Origin: Isoetes taiwanensis
Lineage: Eukaryota > Streptophyta > Lycopodiopsida > Isoetales > Isoetaceae
Length of the DNA: 64,000 nucleotides
Direction of reading: 5' to 3'
Assembly (NCBI GenBank): GCA_021234155.1
Contig: JAJEKV010000014.1
Coordinates: 14,804,494-14,868,493, forward strand
Of the stretch, positions 25,526 through 35,540 are shown piece by piece. Position 1 is the first letter of the stretch. Each line of letters opens with the position of its first letter. The notes under the pieces were generated by a model. That model had not been told where the DNA came from, searched no databases, and was given only the letters and a program-made list of their open reading frames with translations. The translations under genes were made by a program, and so were the position numbers.

Positions 25526-25551
25526 TCGCGGCGGCCTTACGGCCGCCGCGA
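25526..25551. other. GC-only perfect hairpin in AT-rich sequence
   Basis: TCGCGGCGGCC-TTAC-GGCCGCCGCGA: an 11-bp perfect stem with a 4-nt loop, isolated within sequence of about 65 percent AT. It is not linked to a visible gene end or transposon terminus. Confidence 0.8.
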
Positions 25552-27309
25552 ACATTTCTCTTCTCCAACCCGCTGCAAAAGAAGTTTTGTGCTAAGTCGA
25601 ACAGATCTCAATTCTGGACATCCTTGAGAGGGGCAAGAATATGCAGAAGTTGAACCTTGGGATTCGTCTGCACATCTTTAGCCAAAAAGGTTTGATACTA
25701 AGTTTGCAAATAGAGAAGTCTTTGATAATGGCATGGACTTCAATGTTGCATCCGCTTAAATATGCCCAGTGGGTACATAACAAAAGAAATCGACCTGTGT
25801 GGTCCTAAAATATGAACAGAGGATCTCAAGTTTGAGCAAAAATTTTTACACTGCTCTGTTGCTTGTGGTGCAATTTTGTCCATTATTATTGATCAAATAT
25901 TTGAAGGTTAGCACAAAAGAGAAATGCTAAATATGAGATGGTCTATATCTTCTGCAATTGCTGCCGGACTCCAGTTCTGGTAGTACGCTACATCCCATGA
26001 TTAAGCAAATTCCAAAGTTAGCAAAATGCATGTTTCCTGGAAGATGCATGCACTTCCATAACAATAATTTCTATCCATACGTCATCTCGTTAAAGAAAGT
26101 AATAGTTGCAAACCTTAATGCTGGCTGCAAGGTTCTGGGGCTTCAATATAGAAATGGTAAGGGACTAGATAACCTCAGGCAAGATGAAACACAAGAAGGC
26201 AATAGCACGGAAGAATTGACTCCGCTCTTTTTTAAATTCACCCTCAATTATTACCTTATATTGATATTGATAGAGTGCAAGCGACAAATGCAAGCCAAAT
26301 CCTTAATAAAGCGTTACAAAAGGCCCTATTATGATCCAAAGAAAACGGTTCTCGCGCGTGAGAACGTTCTACTTCAGTCAACAATGTGATTAGTCTATCC
26401 AGTTTAGTTTTCCACCGATTCATTTTTTGAAAGGCCGGCATTCTCACTGGATACTCTTGGACAGCATGCACAAATCTCTGTTAGCGGAATCAATTAAGCT
26501 AATTTTAGCTCAATTTTTGTTAAAAGCTTCGTCTTTTTCCTTGGCATTGCTCTAATGCTTGTTTTATCATTCCCCTTTAGGAGAGTCATCTCAGTTTCAA
26601 TATACCTAAGTATATTTCTTTGGAACATCATGATAGAGAATCCAAAGGCGAAGCAAAGAACGGGGAGTCTTACATGAGATGGCGGTGGAGAAAGGCCATC
26701 TTTTGGCGTCTGCGACTCTTTTCACGGCCATCAACGCTCCTTTGGGGGTAAGTCGATTTAAATTGATTTTAAAAATCGTGTTCCCGAACTTTATAGATCA
26801 TCCCCTAAATAAAGTTTGCCCCGCGAATGTCAAAATAATTTTAGTTGTGCGGTGAGCTAGTTCACAAGTGGAATTCATATTGAGAACCTCGACCAACGGT
26901 TTTTAAAATAATGCCATGAGAGTCTTCATCGGTAAGAAAAACTTGTTGGCCTTGAGTATAACTAACTTACTAACTTTGGATTGGTATTCCCATCAAGACA
27001 TTGCAAATATCTATCCACCATTTATATTAAGCCATGGCAAACAAAACAAAGCCGTTTTTTCGATGAGGATCCTTATCCGCATCTTTGACTTAAAAAAGAG
27101 ACCAAACACAAACGTTCAAAATCCCGGGCTCTCTAAGTGAAGTCAACTCTTCCGTTGTTTTGAGATTAAACACCTCCATTATGGCATTTATAACCAACTA
27201 ACCAGCTCGGTGACAAACATCAATTAATCAAACTAGAGGAGAAGTTTTAGACATAAATTATATAGCGGATTGTGCAAAAAATCCCGACATAATATCCTTA
27301 TGTACATAC

Positions 27310-28150
27310 CAGCCTCTATATTAAAATTCAACTCCTTGGGAATTTCTGTACACCAAGCATCCACCACAGGGCTGAAGTCATAATCTGGTTCTGCCCATGC
27401 AATCCACTCAACTATCTTACGAGCATTTTGTAAATCCTGCAATTAGCAATAAAGCAATAACCTGGAGTTTCATGTCCATTGAGCAAATTCAATCAACAAA
27501 CCTGAAGAATGCACTCTTTTATGCCTTTATGCTGAACCTTGACCACGACTTCCATGCCATCCTTAGTGCGGGCATGATGGACTTGAGCAATCTGCATTAA
27601 GAAGAATTTTGAGAGGTGAAATTCTGCAGCTATGTATGTTTATGTGGATAAAAGTTAAAAAGAAAATTAGTGGAACTTAGATGAACAATGGAAAAGTATA
27701 GCACAAACAGGAGTCAAGATCTGTCACAAGAGCCTGGGAGGAAAAGAAGATAAAAGCTGATATATCCAATATAAGCATAACCAGTTATCAGGCCTATAGG
27801 CAACCATATTCCCATAAGGTACCTTAAAGTTCATGACTTTTTTGTGGGAATGCCCACGTCCTATGTATTCACATGCTTAACGAAGATACCAAGACCTTAA
27901 AATTCTGCTCTGTCACAGTAATTTACATAATACATCTTTTATCATAATTCTACTTACGGAGGCAGTGGCAATAGAAATGTCATCAAATTTAATGAACATC
28001 TCTTTTGGCTTCCTTCCAAGTTCGTTTTCTATTATATAGTATACCTAATAATTTAAAACATGATTAGCAACACTGGCAAAGTAACCAAATACAGTATGGA
28101 TGCAACATACCTCCGAGAACTCATACCAGGTGTGCAGACCAAACGGTCTT
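27310..28150 (-). pseudogene. ABC1/UbiB-type protein kinase-like gene fragment (4 exons)
   Basis: Atypical kinase family acting in plastids or mitochondria on isoprenoid-quinone metabolism. Minus-strand exons with GT-AG sites and matching phases: a partial exon ending at 28,111 (RPF...EFSE), 28044-27958 (VYYIIENELGRKPKEMF..ATAS), 27591-27502 (IAQVHHARTKDG..VVVKVQHKGIKECILQ) and 27436-27310 (DLQNARKIVEWIAWAEPDYD..KELNFNIEAG). These match in order the A-T-A-S-I-A-Q-V-H loop, the VKVQH lysine strand and the KELDFN.EA segment of this family, closest in my memory to the Arabidopsis AT5G24810 type. The upstream exons and the catalytic DFG-bearing exons are not found to 25 kb, so it is called a fragment. 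A copia element inserted just upstream at 28,229. Confidence 0.8.
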
Positions 28151-28224
28151 TGGGTCCCCTGCATGCATACACTTTGGAAAGCTCTTAAGCAAGCTTCATG
28201 ACAGATCTGTTTGTGAATCTGTGT

Positions 28225-28229
28225 GTTCC
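28225..28229. other. Target-site duplication GTTCC, left copy
   Basis: GTTCC directly precedes the 5' LTR and is repeated directly after the 3' LTR at 34,311-34,315, the 5-bp duplication expected from Ty1/copia integrase. Confidence 0.92.
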
Positions 28230-29115
28230 TGTTGGAGTTCATATCTTAATTTATGCATTCAGTTATATGGAGATCATATTGAGGTTCATACCTTAATATA
28301 TTGAAGAATGCTACATTGAGTTCATGAACAGGTTATGCAGGTTAAGCATGCAGTAAGATTAAAAGACCTCAGGGATCCTGTAAACTGTTAGAATGTGAAC
28401 TATTGAAAATTATAGATACAGGGAAAAAGAAGATCTAGGGGAATACGCAGTGCACACAGTTTGATGTGAGAATATATGTGGCCTACATATTCGAAGCACT
28501 ATAGACATTGAGGTTGCTCACTTATTCATTAAGCAAATAGAAATGAAGAAGCATGTTAAATAAAGAAGGAAGGAAATTGACAGGTTAACCATTGAAAATA
28601 AACAGGGAATATTCGTTGGGCTGGACGAGATCCTTGGAGCCAATTCTGGTTCAAATATCTCGGTCCAATCAGGTTATGACATGAAGCACAGGAGGTCGAG
28701 AACAATGGAAGCGGTCTCGCATGACCGCCGGACTGCTAGTATAAATGAAATTGAATGATTAATAGTGCTCAGTTCGGTTGATCCCGTGCTCGGTGTTGTG
28801 ACCTAAAACAGAAGGGGTCGTGAAGAAGTCTGCTCGAATCCACCTTGAGAATATCTCATTAAGGTCTAAGGTAACATATTGTATGATGGGATATTGATAT
28901 CATATGAATTGAGTATTGGTTCAATGGTAAATGTTTAAAATCTCCTTTGGATAGCTAAGTGATCATATTTATCTTGTATGGTCTTTATGATTAAGGATAT
29001 TATTCCATTGTGAATCTAAGTGCAGTATTTGGAGAAATCTATAAACTATTGATGCTGTAGCTATATCACTGTGATATTGAAGAAATTTTGTTGCATTGTG
29101 CTTTAATATCTTACA
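28230..29115 (+). repeat. 5' LTR of the copia element
   Basis: Starts TGTTGGAG and ends CTTACA. It contains a TATAAAT box at about 28,740 (AGTATAAATGAAA), the likely promoter of the genomic RNA. Same length as the 3' copy. Confidence 0.95.
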
Positions 29116-29116
29116 T

Positions 29117-29131
29117 TGGTATCAGAGCCAG
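29117..29131 (+). promoter_or_regulatory. Primer-binding site (tRNA-iMet)
   Basis: TGGTATCAGAGCCAG lies one base after the 5' LTR. TGGTATCAGAGC is the standard complement to the 3' end of plant initiator tRNA-Met used by copia elements to prime minus-strand DNA. Confidence 0.93.
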
Positions 29132-29143
29132 GTTGAGACATAG

Positions 29144-32100
29144 ATGGCAAGCAGATTTGGTGCAGGACTCTTAAATGCAATTGATGTGTTTAAGGGAGAG
29201 TCTGGCTTCCAAGTTTGGAAGGAGAAGATCAAGCATGTGTTGCAAGTTGAGGGCTTGTGGGAAATTGTGGAACCAGGTGAAAAGGGAGTTAGAACAAGCA
29301 GGACTGTAGGAGCAGCTGCTGAGGGAAGTTCTAGTTCAGTAAATGGTGCTGATGCAACTGAAGAAAGAGAAACAATTTCTATTAGAAAAGAAGAAACTGG
29401 AGAAATTGCAAAGGTAAGGGAAGCTCAAGGAATAATTATGAGCAAAGTAAACTCAAGCATTGTCTTGAAAATAAGAGGCATGCATCCTAGTGAGATGTGG
29501 AGCTACATGCTCCTGAATTTTGAGGAAAAGACATCCTCACAAATAGATGTATTAGAAAATGAATTGAGGAGGTTGAAATTTCGTGATCAAGATAACCTTA
29601 ATGATTTCTTCCAGACTTTTGACAATATCATTGCTGATCTTGAGGGAGCAGGAGTAATTTACACACAACAACAACAGGTTTTAGCCATCTCAAGAGCAGT
29701 TACTAGCATCGGAAATATTTCTGTTTTTATTAGGACTCTAGCTAAGACTAGAATGGAGGCTGAAAGAATGTTAAAGACTGAGATTGAGCAGAGCAGAGTC
29801 ATGGAAGATGAAGATGCTACTCAGGTGTTGTTTGCAAAAGGAAAAGGCAAGGAAGAAAAGAAAAAAGGAAAACTTGGCCCCTGCTATAATTGCAATCAAT
29901 ATGGACATCTGAAATTTGATTGCCCCATGATAACAAAAGAGATAAACTGCTACAATTGTGGTGGAAGAGGACACTTTGCATCAAATTGTTCTTCTCCAAA
30001 AACATATTCCAGAAGTAAGGATAAAGGGGGTAGAGGAAATGCAGCTGCAAGGGGAAGAGGAAGAGGAAGGTTCAGGAGAAATGTTTCTGAAGCAAATGTA
30101 GCAGAAGAGGTGACATTGGAAGAAGACCGTGAATGTGAGGATGATGAGGTAAGAGAGCATAAAACCTTGGTTGCTACTCATAATAAAATTATTGACAATG
30201 ATTTCCTGATTTTAGATAGTGGAGCAGAAAGATCCATTGCCTGCAACTCGAAAATCCTAAAGGAAAAAAGGGGAAGTCAAGGAGGTCACATACAAGTTGG
30301 AAATGGGGATCTACAAAGAATTGAAGACATTGGCATATTGGAGCTTTTTGATTTGAATGGAAGAATAGTGAACTTGCAGAATGTTTTATGTGTTCCTAGT
30401 TTGGTTAGGAATTTAATTTCAATTTCTCAGCTAGTTGACATGGGGCTGAAAGTTGTTTTTGAAAGAACTTATTGTAAGATTTTTGATGGAAATGAATTGA
30501 AGTTTCTTGGAAGAAGAGTTGGAAATTTGTTTGGAATAAGCTCTCGTTCTATTGAAAGCATTAATTTGGCATTAACACCAAGCATAGCAACATGGCATGA
30601 AAGGCTCGGGCATACAAACATGAAAAATCTGGAATCCATGATAAAACAGGGTTTAATTGAAGCAGGTGATAACATTACAGAAAACCACTTATGTAGAGGA
30701 TGTATGCTTGGCAAACATGAAAGATTACCTTTCTCAAAAGCTAAAGGCAAAGCAAATGAAATTCTGGGATTAATTCACACAGACCTTTGTGGTCCACTGA
30801 ACATTAGAGGTATCACTGGAAAGAGGTACTTTATAACCTTTGTAGATGACTATAGCAGAAGAACAAAGTTATTTTTCTTGAGAACAAAGGACCAGGCATT
30901 TGAAGCATTTAAGATTTTTGCAGCAGAAGTAGAATGTGAGACTGGAAGAAAAATCAAATGTGTTAGGTCTGATCGAGGAGGGGAATACATGTCTGGGAGA
31001 TTTGTTAGGTATTGCATTGACAAAGGTATCAAAAGGCAATACACTTGTAGCCATACTCCCCAACAGAATGGGGTAGCAGAAAGGAAAAACAAGACTATAT
31101 TGAATGCAACAAGATCAATGTTAAAGCATGCAGGGCTGCCTAATTTCCTTTGGGAAGAAACTGTCAAGGCTGCAATACTCATACAAAATGTATTACCTTC
31201 AAAAAGTCTTGAGGGAAAAAGTCCAGAACAGATATGGTCAGGAAAAATCCCAAGTTATGAGATGTTCAAGGTTTATGGTTGTCTCGGATACACACATATA
31301 CCTCAACAATTGAGACAAAAACTTGATGACAGGTCAGTTGTAACCTTCTTGGTTGGCTATGATGCTCACTCGAAAGGTTATAGGATGTATGATCCACTAA
31401 AAAGGAGGATACTTGTGAGCAGGGATATAATTTTTGAAGAAAAGGTACTGTACAAGCCATCAATGGAAGAAAAGGAAAAACCTGCTTACAGTGAAAAACC
31501 AGCAAATGAGAAAGCTGATATGGAGGGAAACAAATCTCAATATTATGAAGAAGTGTCTGACTCAGATAATGACAGTGATGACAATAGTGAAAAGAGGGAG
31601 AATCCTGAAACAGAGGAAAGACATGAATTTGAGTTTGAAGAACATATTGAAACAAATGATCAAATTAGAAAAAGGAAATGTGAAGGGGAAAGGTTACAAC
31701 AAGAAGCAAATATAGATGTACAAAAGTATGGAAGGAGGAATGATGGAAGGAGTAATAGGTTACAAAGCCTTAAGGCAGCAGAAGACAACATAAATGAAGC
31801 CAATATGGTACTAGAATCAGGTGTACCAGAGAACTTTGAACAGGCCATAAATTCATTTGACAGTCAAAACTGGAAAAATGCAATGGCAGAAGAGATGCAA
31901 TCCTTTGAAAGAACATCTACATATGAACTAGTAAATTTGCCAAAGGGAAAAACAGCCATAGGGAATAAATGGGTGTTCAAACTGAAGGTGAATGCAGATG
32001 GAAGCCCAAAATATAAAGCAAGGTTAGTAGCTCAAGGGTATTCTCAAAAAAGGGGGGTTGATTTTGAAGAAACATATTCCCCTGTGGTTAAACTAACAAG

Positions 32101-33379
32101 TATAAGAATGATAATAGCTATCTCTAATGCTTTGAATTTGGAGTTACATCATATGGATGTATGTACTGCCTTTCTCAATGCAGATTTAGAGGAAGAAGTA
32201 TATATGAAACAAGCTATAGGCTTTGAAATTGGAGAAGAAAAGGTATGGAGATTAAAAAAGGCAGTGTATGGATTAAAACAATCCCCAAGGCAGTGGTATT
32301 TTTGCATTGATGGTTTCCTAAAGGAACAGAATTTCTCAAAGCTTGCAAATGATGGGAATGTGTACTTGCTGAGAAAAGGGGAATTTTTTTGTATACTTGC
32401 AATATATGTGGATGATTGTATCTTAGCAGCAAACAATCTGACTTTTATGAATGAATGCAAAGAAAAACTCAAGAGCAGGTACAAGATGACAGATTTGGGA
32501 GAATTGTCGAAGTTCCTTGGGGTAGAAGTTAAGAGAGACAGAACAAAGATGCAAATCTCGTTGAATCAAAGTAAGTATATTGATTCTGTTTTAGAGAAAT
32601 TTAAAATGGAAGAGTGCAATGCAATAAAAACTCCAGTTGTAGCTGGAACCAAACTGTCAAAGGACTTATGTCCTAAGAATGAAAAGGAAAGAGAGAAGAT
32701 GAACAAGGTACCATATAGACAGTTGGTGGGAAGCTTGTTGTTCATTGCCAACAACACGAGGCCTGACATAGCATTTATAGTTAATGTACTAAGCAGGTAC
32801 AACAATGACCCAGGTTATGAACATTGGTTAGCAGCCAAAAAGGTTCTGAGGTTCTTGAAGGGAACAAAGAGCACAGGCATTGTTTATTGCTCAAAAGACT
32901 TAATGCTAAAGTGCTACAGTGATGCAGATTGGTGTGGGGACCCAGATGAAAGAAAGTCCACATCAGGGTATATCTTAATGTTAGGAGGAGCTCCTATAAG
33001 TTGGAGAAGCAAGAAACAGTCGTCCATAGCTCTCTCCACAGCAGAATCTGAATATGCTTCAACAACTTTGGCAGCCAAAGAAATCATATGGACCAGAAGG
33101 TTTTTAGATGAGCTGGACATAAAACAGGGAGAGAGTACAGAATTATATTGTGATAATCAAAGTTGTATAGCCATGACCAAGAATCCAGTGCTGCATGAAC
33201 GAACTAAACACATAGAGATGGAGATGCATTATATTAGAGACATGGTGAACAAAGGGTTTATTCAGTTGAAGTACATCAAATCAGAGGATCAACTTGCAGA
33301 TATCATGACAAAAGGTTTAGGGTCTAACAGGTTTCAGAAATTGTCAAATGAGTTGAACTGCAGAGATGTCAGGTTGTGA
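29144..33379 (+). CDS. Copia Gag-Pol polyprotein, intact (1,411 aa)
   Basis: Single frame encoding all functions for retrotransposition in cytoplasmic particles. Order: Gag capsid (about 1-240); two CX2CX4HX4C zinc knuckles (CYNCNQYGHLKFDC at ~247, CYNCGGRGHFASNC at ~268); aspartic protease (LDSGAERSIA, ~358); integrase with HHCC (HERLGHTN...CRGCMLGK, ~485-525) and D-D-E (HTDLCGP ~547, RSDRGGEY ~610, NGVAERKN ~646); reverse transcriptase with IYVDDCI (~1,088); RNase H with YSDADW (~1,259), STAESEY (~1,300) and YCDNQS (~1,336). The length is typical of copia, and integrase before RT confirms the group. All catalytic residues listed are present. The Gag is encoded without a frameshift. The start is the first ATG after the primer-binding site. 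Confidence 0.97.
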   Translation: MASRFGAGLLNAIDVFKGESGFQVWKEKIKHVLQVEGLWEIVEPGEKGVRTSRTVGAAAEGSSSSVNGADATEERETISIRKEETGEIAKVREAQGIIMSKVNSSIVLKIRGMHPSEMWSYMLLNFEEKTSSQIDVLENELRRLKFRDQDNLNDFFQTFDNIIADLEGAGVIYTQQQQVLAISRAVTSIGNISVFIRTLAKTRMEAERMLKTEIEQSRVMEDEDATQVLFAKGKGKEEKKKGKLGPCYNCNQYGHLKFDCPMITKEINCYNCGGRGHFASNCSSPKTYSRSKDKGGRGNAAARGRGRGRFRRNVSEANVAEEVTLEEDRECEDDEVREHKTLVATHNKIIDNDFLILDSGAERSIACNSKILKEKRGSQGGHIQVGNGDLQRIEDIGILELFDLNGRIVNLQNVLCVPSLVRNLISISQLVDMGLKVVFERTYCKIFDGNELKFLGRRVGNLFGISSRSIESINLALTPSIATWHERLGHTNMKNLESMIKQGLIEAGDNITENHLCRGCMLGKHERLPFSKAKGKANEILGLIHTDLCGPLNIRGITGKRYFITFVDDYSRRTKLFFLRTKDQAFEAFKIFAAEVECETGRKIKCVRSDRGGEYMSGRFVRYCIDKGIKRQYTCSHTPQQNGVAERKNKTILNATRSMLKHAGLPNFLWEETVKAAILIQNVLPSKSLEGKSPEQIWSGKIPSYEMFKVYGCLGYTHIPQQLRQKLDDRSVVTFLVGYDAHSKGYRMYDPLKRRILVSRDIIFEEKVLYKPSMEEKEKPAYSEKPANEKADMEGNKSQYYEEVSDSDNDSDDNSEKRENPETEERHEFEFEEHIETNDQIRKRKCEGERLQQEANIDVQKYGRRNDGRSNRLQSLKAAEDNINEANMVLESGVPENFEQAINSFDSQNWKNAMAEEMQSFERTSTYELVNLPKGKTAIGNKWVFKLKVNADGSPKYKARLVAQGYSQKRGVDFEETYSPVVKLTSIRMIIAISNALNLELHHMDVCTAFLNADLEEEVYMKQAIGFEIGEEKVWRLKKAVYGLKQSPRQWYFCIDGFLKEQNFSKLANDGNVYLLRKGEFFCILAIYVDDCILAANNLTFMNECKEKLKSRYKMTDLGELSKFLGVEVKRDRTKMQISLNQSKYIDSVLEKFKMEECNAIKTPVVAGTKLSKDLCPKNEKEREKMNKVPYRQLVGSLLFIANNTRPDIAFIVNVLSRYNNDPGYEHWLAAKKVLRFLKGTKSTGIVYCSKDLMLKCYSDADWCGDPDERKSTSGYILMLGGAPISWRSKKQSSIALSTAESEYASTTLAAKEIIWTRRFLDELDIKQGESTELYCDNQSCIAMTKNPVLHERTKHIEMEMHYIRDMVNKGFIQLKYIKSEDQLADIMTKGLGSNRFQKLSNELNCRDVRL

Positions 33380-33414
33380 TGAAAAGAAAGTTTTAAATTC
33401 ATAAATTATGATAT

Positions 33415-33424
33415 GAAAGGGGAA
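33415..33424 (+). promoter_or_regulatory. Polypurine tract
   Basis: GAAAGGGGAA abuts the 3' LTR; this is the plus-strand primer position of LTR elements. Confidence 0.9.
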
Positions 33425-34310
33425 TGTTGGAGTTCATATCTTAATTTATGCATTCAGTTATATGGAGATCATATTGAGGTTCATACCTTAATATATTGAA
33501 GAATGCTACATTGAGTTCATGAACAGGTTATGCAGGTTAAGCATGCAGTAAGATTAAAAGACCTCAGGGATCCTGTAAACTGTTAGAATGTGAACTATTG
33601 AAAATTATAGATACAGGGAAAAAGAAGATCTAGGGGAATACGCAGTGCACACAGTTTGATGTGAGAATATATGTGGCCTACATATTCGAAGCACTATAGA
33701 CATTGAGGTTGCTCACTTATTCATTAAGCAAATAGAAATGAAGAAGCATGTTAAATAAAGAAGGAAGGAAATTGACAGGTTAACCATTGAAAATAAACAG
33801 GGAATATTCGTTGGGCTGGACGAGATCCTTGGAGCCAATTCTGGTTCAAATATCTCGGTCCAATCTGGTTATGACATGAAGCACAGGAGGTCGAGAACAA
33901 TGGAAGCGGTCTGGCATGACCGCCGGACTGCTAGTATAAATGAAATTGAATGATTAATAGTGCTCAGTTCGGTTGATCCGTAGCTCGGTGTTGTGACCTA
34001 AACCAGAAGGGGTCGTGAAGAAGTCTGCTCGAATCCACCTTGAGAATATCTCATTAAGGTCTAAGGTAACATATTGTATGATGGGATATTGATATCATAT
34101 GAATTGAGTATTGGTTCAATGGTAAATGTTTAAAATCTCCTTTGGATAGCTAAGTGATCATATTTATCTTGTATGGTCTTTATGATTAAGGATATTATTC
34201 CATTGTGAATCTAAGTGCAGTATTTGGAGAAATCTATAAACTATTGATGCTGTAGCTATATCACTGTGATATTGAAGAAATTTTGTTGCATTGTGCTTTA
34301 ATATCTTACA
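33425..34310 (+). repeat. 3' LTR of the copia element
   Basis: 886 bp, TGTTGGAG...CTTACA, almost identical to the 5' LTR. Followed by the second GTTCC of the target duplication. Confidence 0.95.
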
Positions 34311-34315
34311 GTTCC

Positions 34316-35540
34316 ATGATAGAAAGGCTGTAACTTCAGTGTTGAAGGGTAGGACAATCAGCAGAAATTTTATGTCAATGCAAACTAGGGCAGTCACGAA
34401 TTGGACTTAAGAAAAATCATAAGAAAAGCCTGCTGTACACTAGAAATCCGGATACTGAACGAAAAATCATAAGAAAACAGGGGATTTTTATGCCGTGGGC
34501 ATAAATTAAAAACTTAGGCCAATCCGTGGGCTGTGTTGCTGTACAGTACTATTATGCTCTGAATATCAAATTGAGCGATCTGCAAACTTGGATGATAGAA
34601 TGTTCCGCTGGAGAAGCCATAACTGTCAATTTCGGGCTGCAACTGCATCATTTACCAGATGAATCACTCTGGAATCTTGATCATTTCTGAATCATTTGAT
34701 TCAAGCTAAAAAAACCAATCGGATTATGCAAAGGAAATGCTGCAAAATGTTGGTTTGATGGCCTCCAAAGCAAGAGAGAACCGAAATCCTGTTCTTCCTG
34801 CAACCCACAAAAAGAATCTTCAGATCCAGCAAAAATTTACCCGCATCTATCTTCCCTTTTCACTTCGGGATTGAAGCAAACCCAATTCAAACAGTGACAG
34901 AATGATGTTTCTTCATCATTGGCGACCGCCTACATTATTATCTGAGCTATGGCGGCGATGTGTGAGAGCTGATCTCGCCGGAATGGGCAGAGGAAGTGGA
35001 GAGCAGAGCATTCGACGGAGGAGATTCATTCAAAGCAGATAAGAACAAAAACGTGGCATCCCCAAGTTTTTCTCTTTTCTTGAATTTAGAAATGCAATGG
35101 GCGCATACGTGTCAAGTCCAGGGCTGCTCTCAGCCCAGAAAAATTAATTCCCTATTTTTTAAGAACAGAAAACATTCTGCTTTATATATGGTATGATAGC
35201 AAAGCTTTTCTAATTTTATCTTCAAATGACTCCATCTCACATTTCTTCTCAATTTCATGTGACAAGACAAGATTTTGCAATGTTTCTACAAGTAGTCACA
35301 TTTAAAACAAACTAGAAAAGGATAACCACATTTAAAACAAAGAGACAATAAAAGGAAGTAAAAAAAAGGGAGGGGGAGGTACAACAAAACAAATAGAGAG
35401 AGGGAAAAACAATTCTAGTTTATTGAATTTGAGAAAAAAGAATAAATAATTTCATGTCAACTCACATGAAGTAACATGTAGTATGTCCCATGAAGAATGT
35501 CATATGGAGCATGTGCATTGGGTATGCCGCATGGAGCATG
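34316..35540. other. Intergenic, no gene supported
   Basis: AT-rich sequence between the copia element and the extensin-like gene. An A/G-rich low-complexity tract lies at about 35,340-35,410. No coding sequence is supported. Confidence 0.45.

Larger units (their letters stand above)
22106..27309. other. Long intergenic stretch with small duplications
   Basis: No gene is supported. Open frames at 25,958-26,389 (plus) and 26,256-26,471 (minus) overlap each other and have no domain; the minus one (QEYPVRMPAFQKMNRWKTKL and a later FSLDHNRAF) looks the more protein-like but I cannot name it. The region also contains two tandem duplications and a GC-rich hairpin listed separately. Confidence 0.45.
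28230..34310 (+). mobile_element. Full-length Ty1/copia LTR retrotransposon
   Basis: Complete element of 6,081 bp: two 886-bp LTRs, a primer-binding site complementary to initiator tRNA-Met, one uninterrupted Gag-Pol frame, a polypurine tract and a 5-bp target duplication. The LTRs differ at only about four sites or clusters (near 28,674, 28,713, 28,787 and 28,807), roughly 0.5-0.7 percent, so insertion was recent and the element may still be mobile. It inserted next to the ABC1-kinase fragment. Confidence 0.97.

Noticed and set aside
25958-26389. 143-codon plus-strand gene
   Set aside because: Overlaps a better-looking minus-strand frame, has no recognisable domain and no supporting context.
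29771-33120. Many minus-strand open frames under the copia polyprotein
   Set aside because: Shadows of the A/G-rich coding strand; no domain, no start context.
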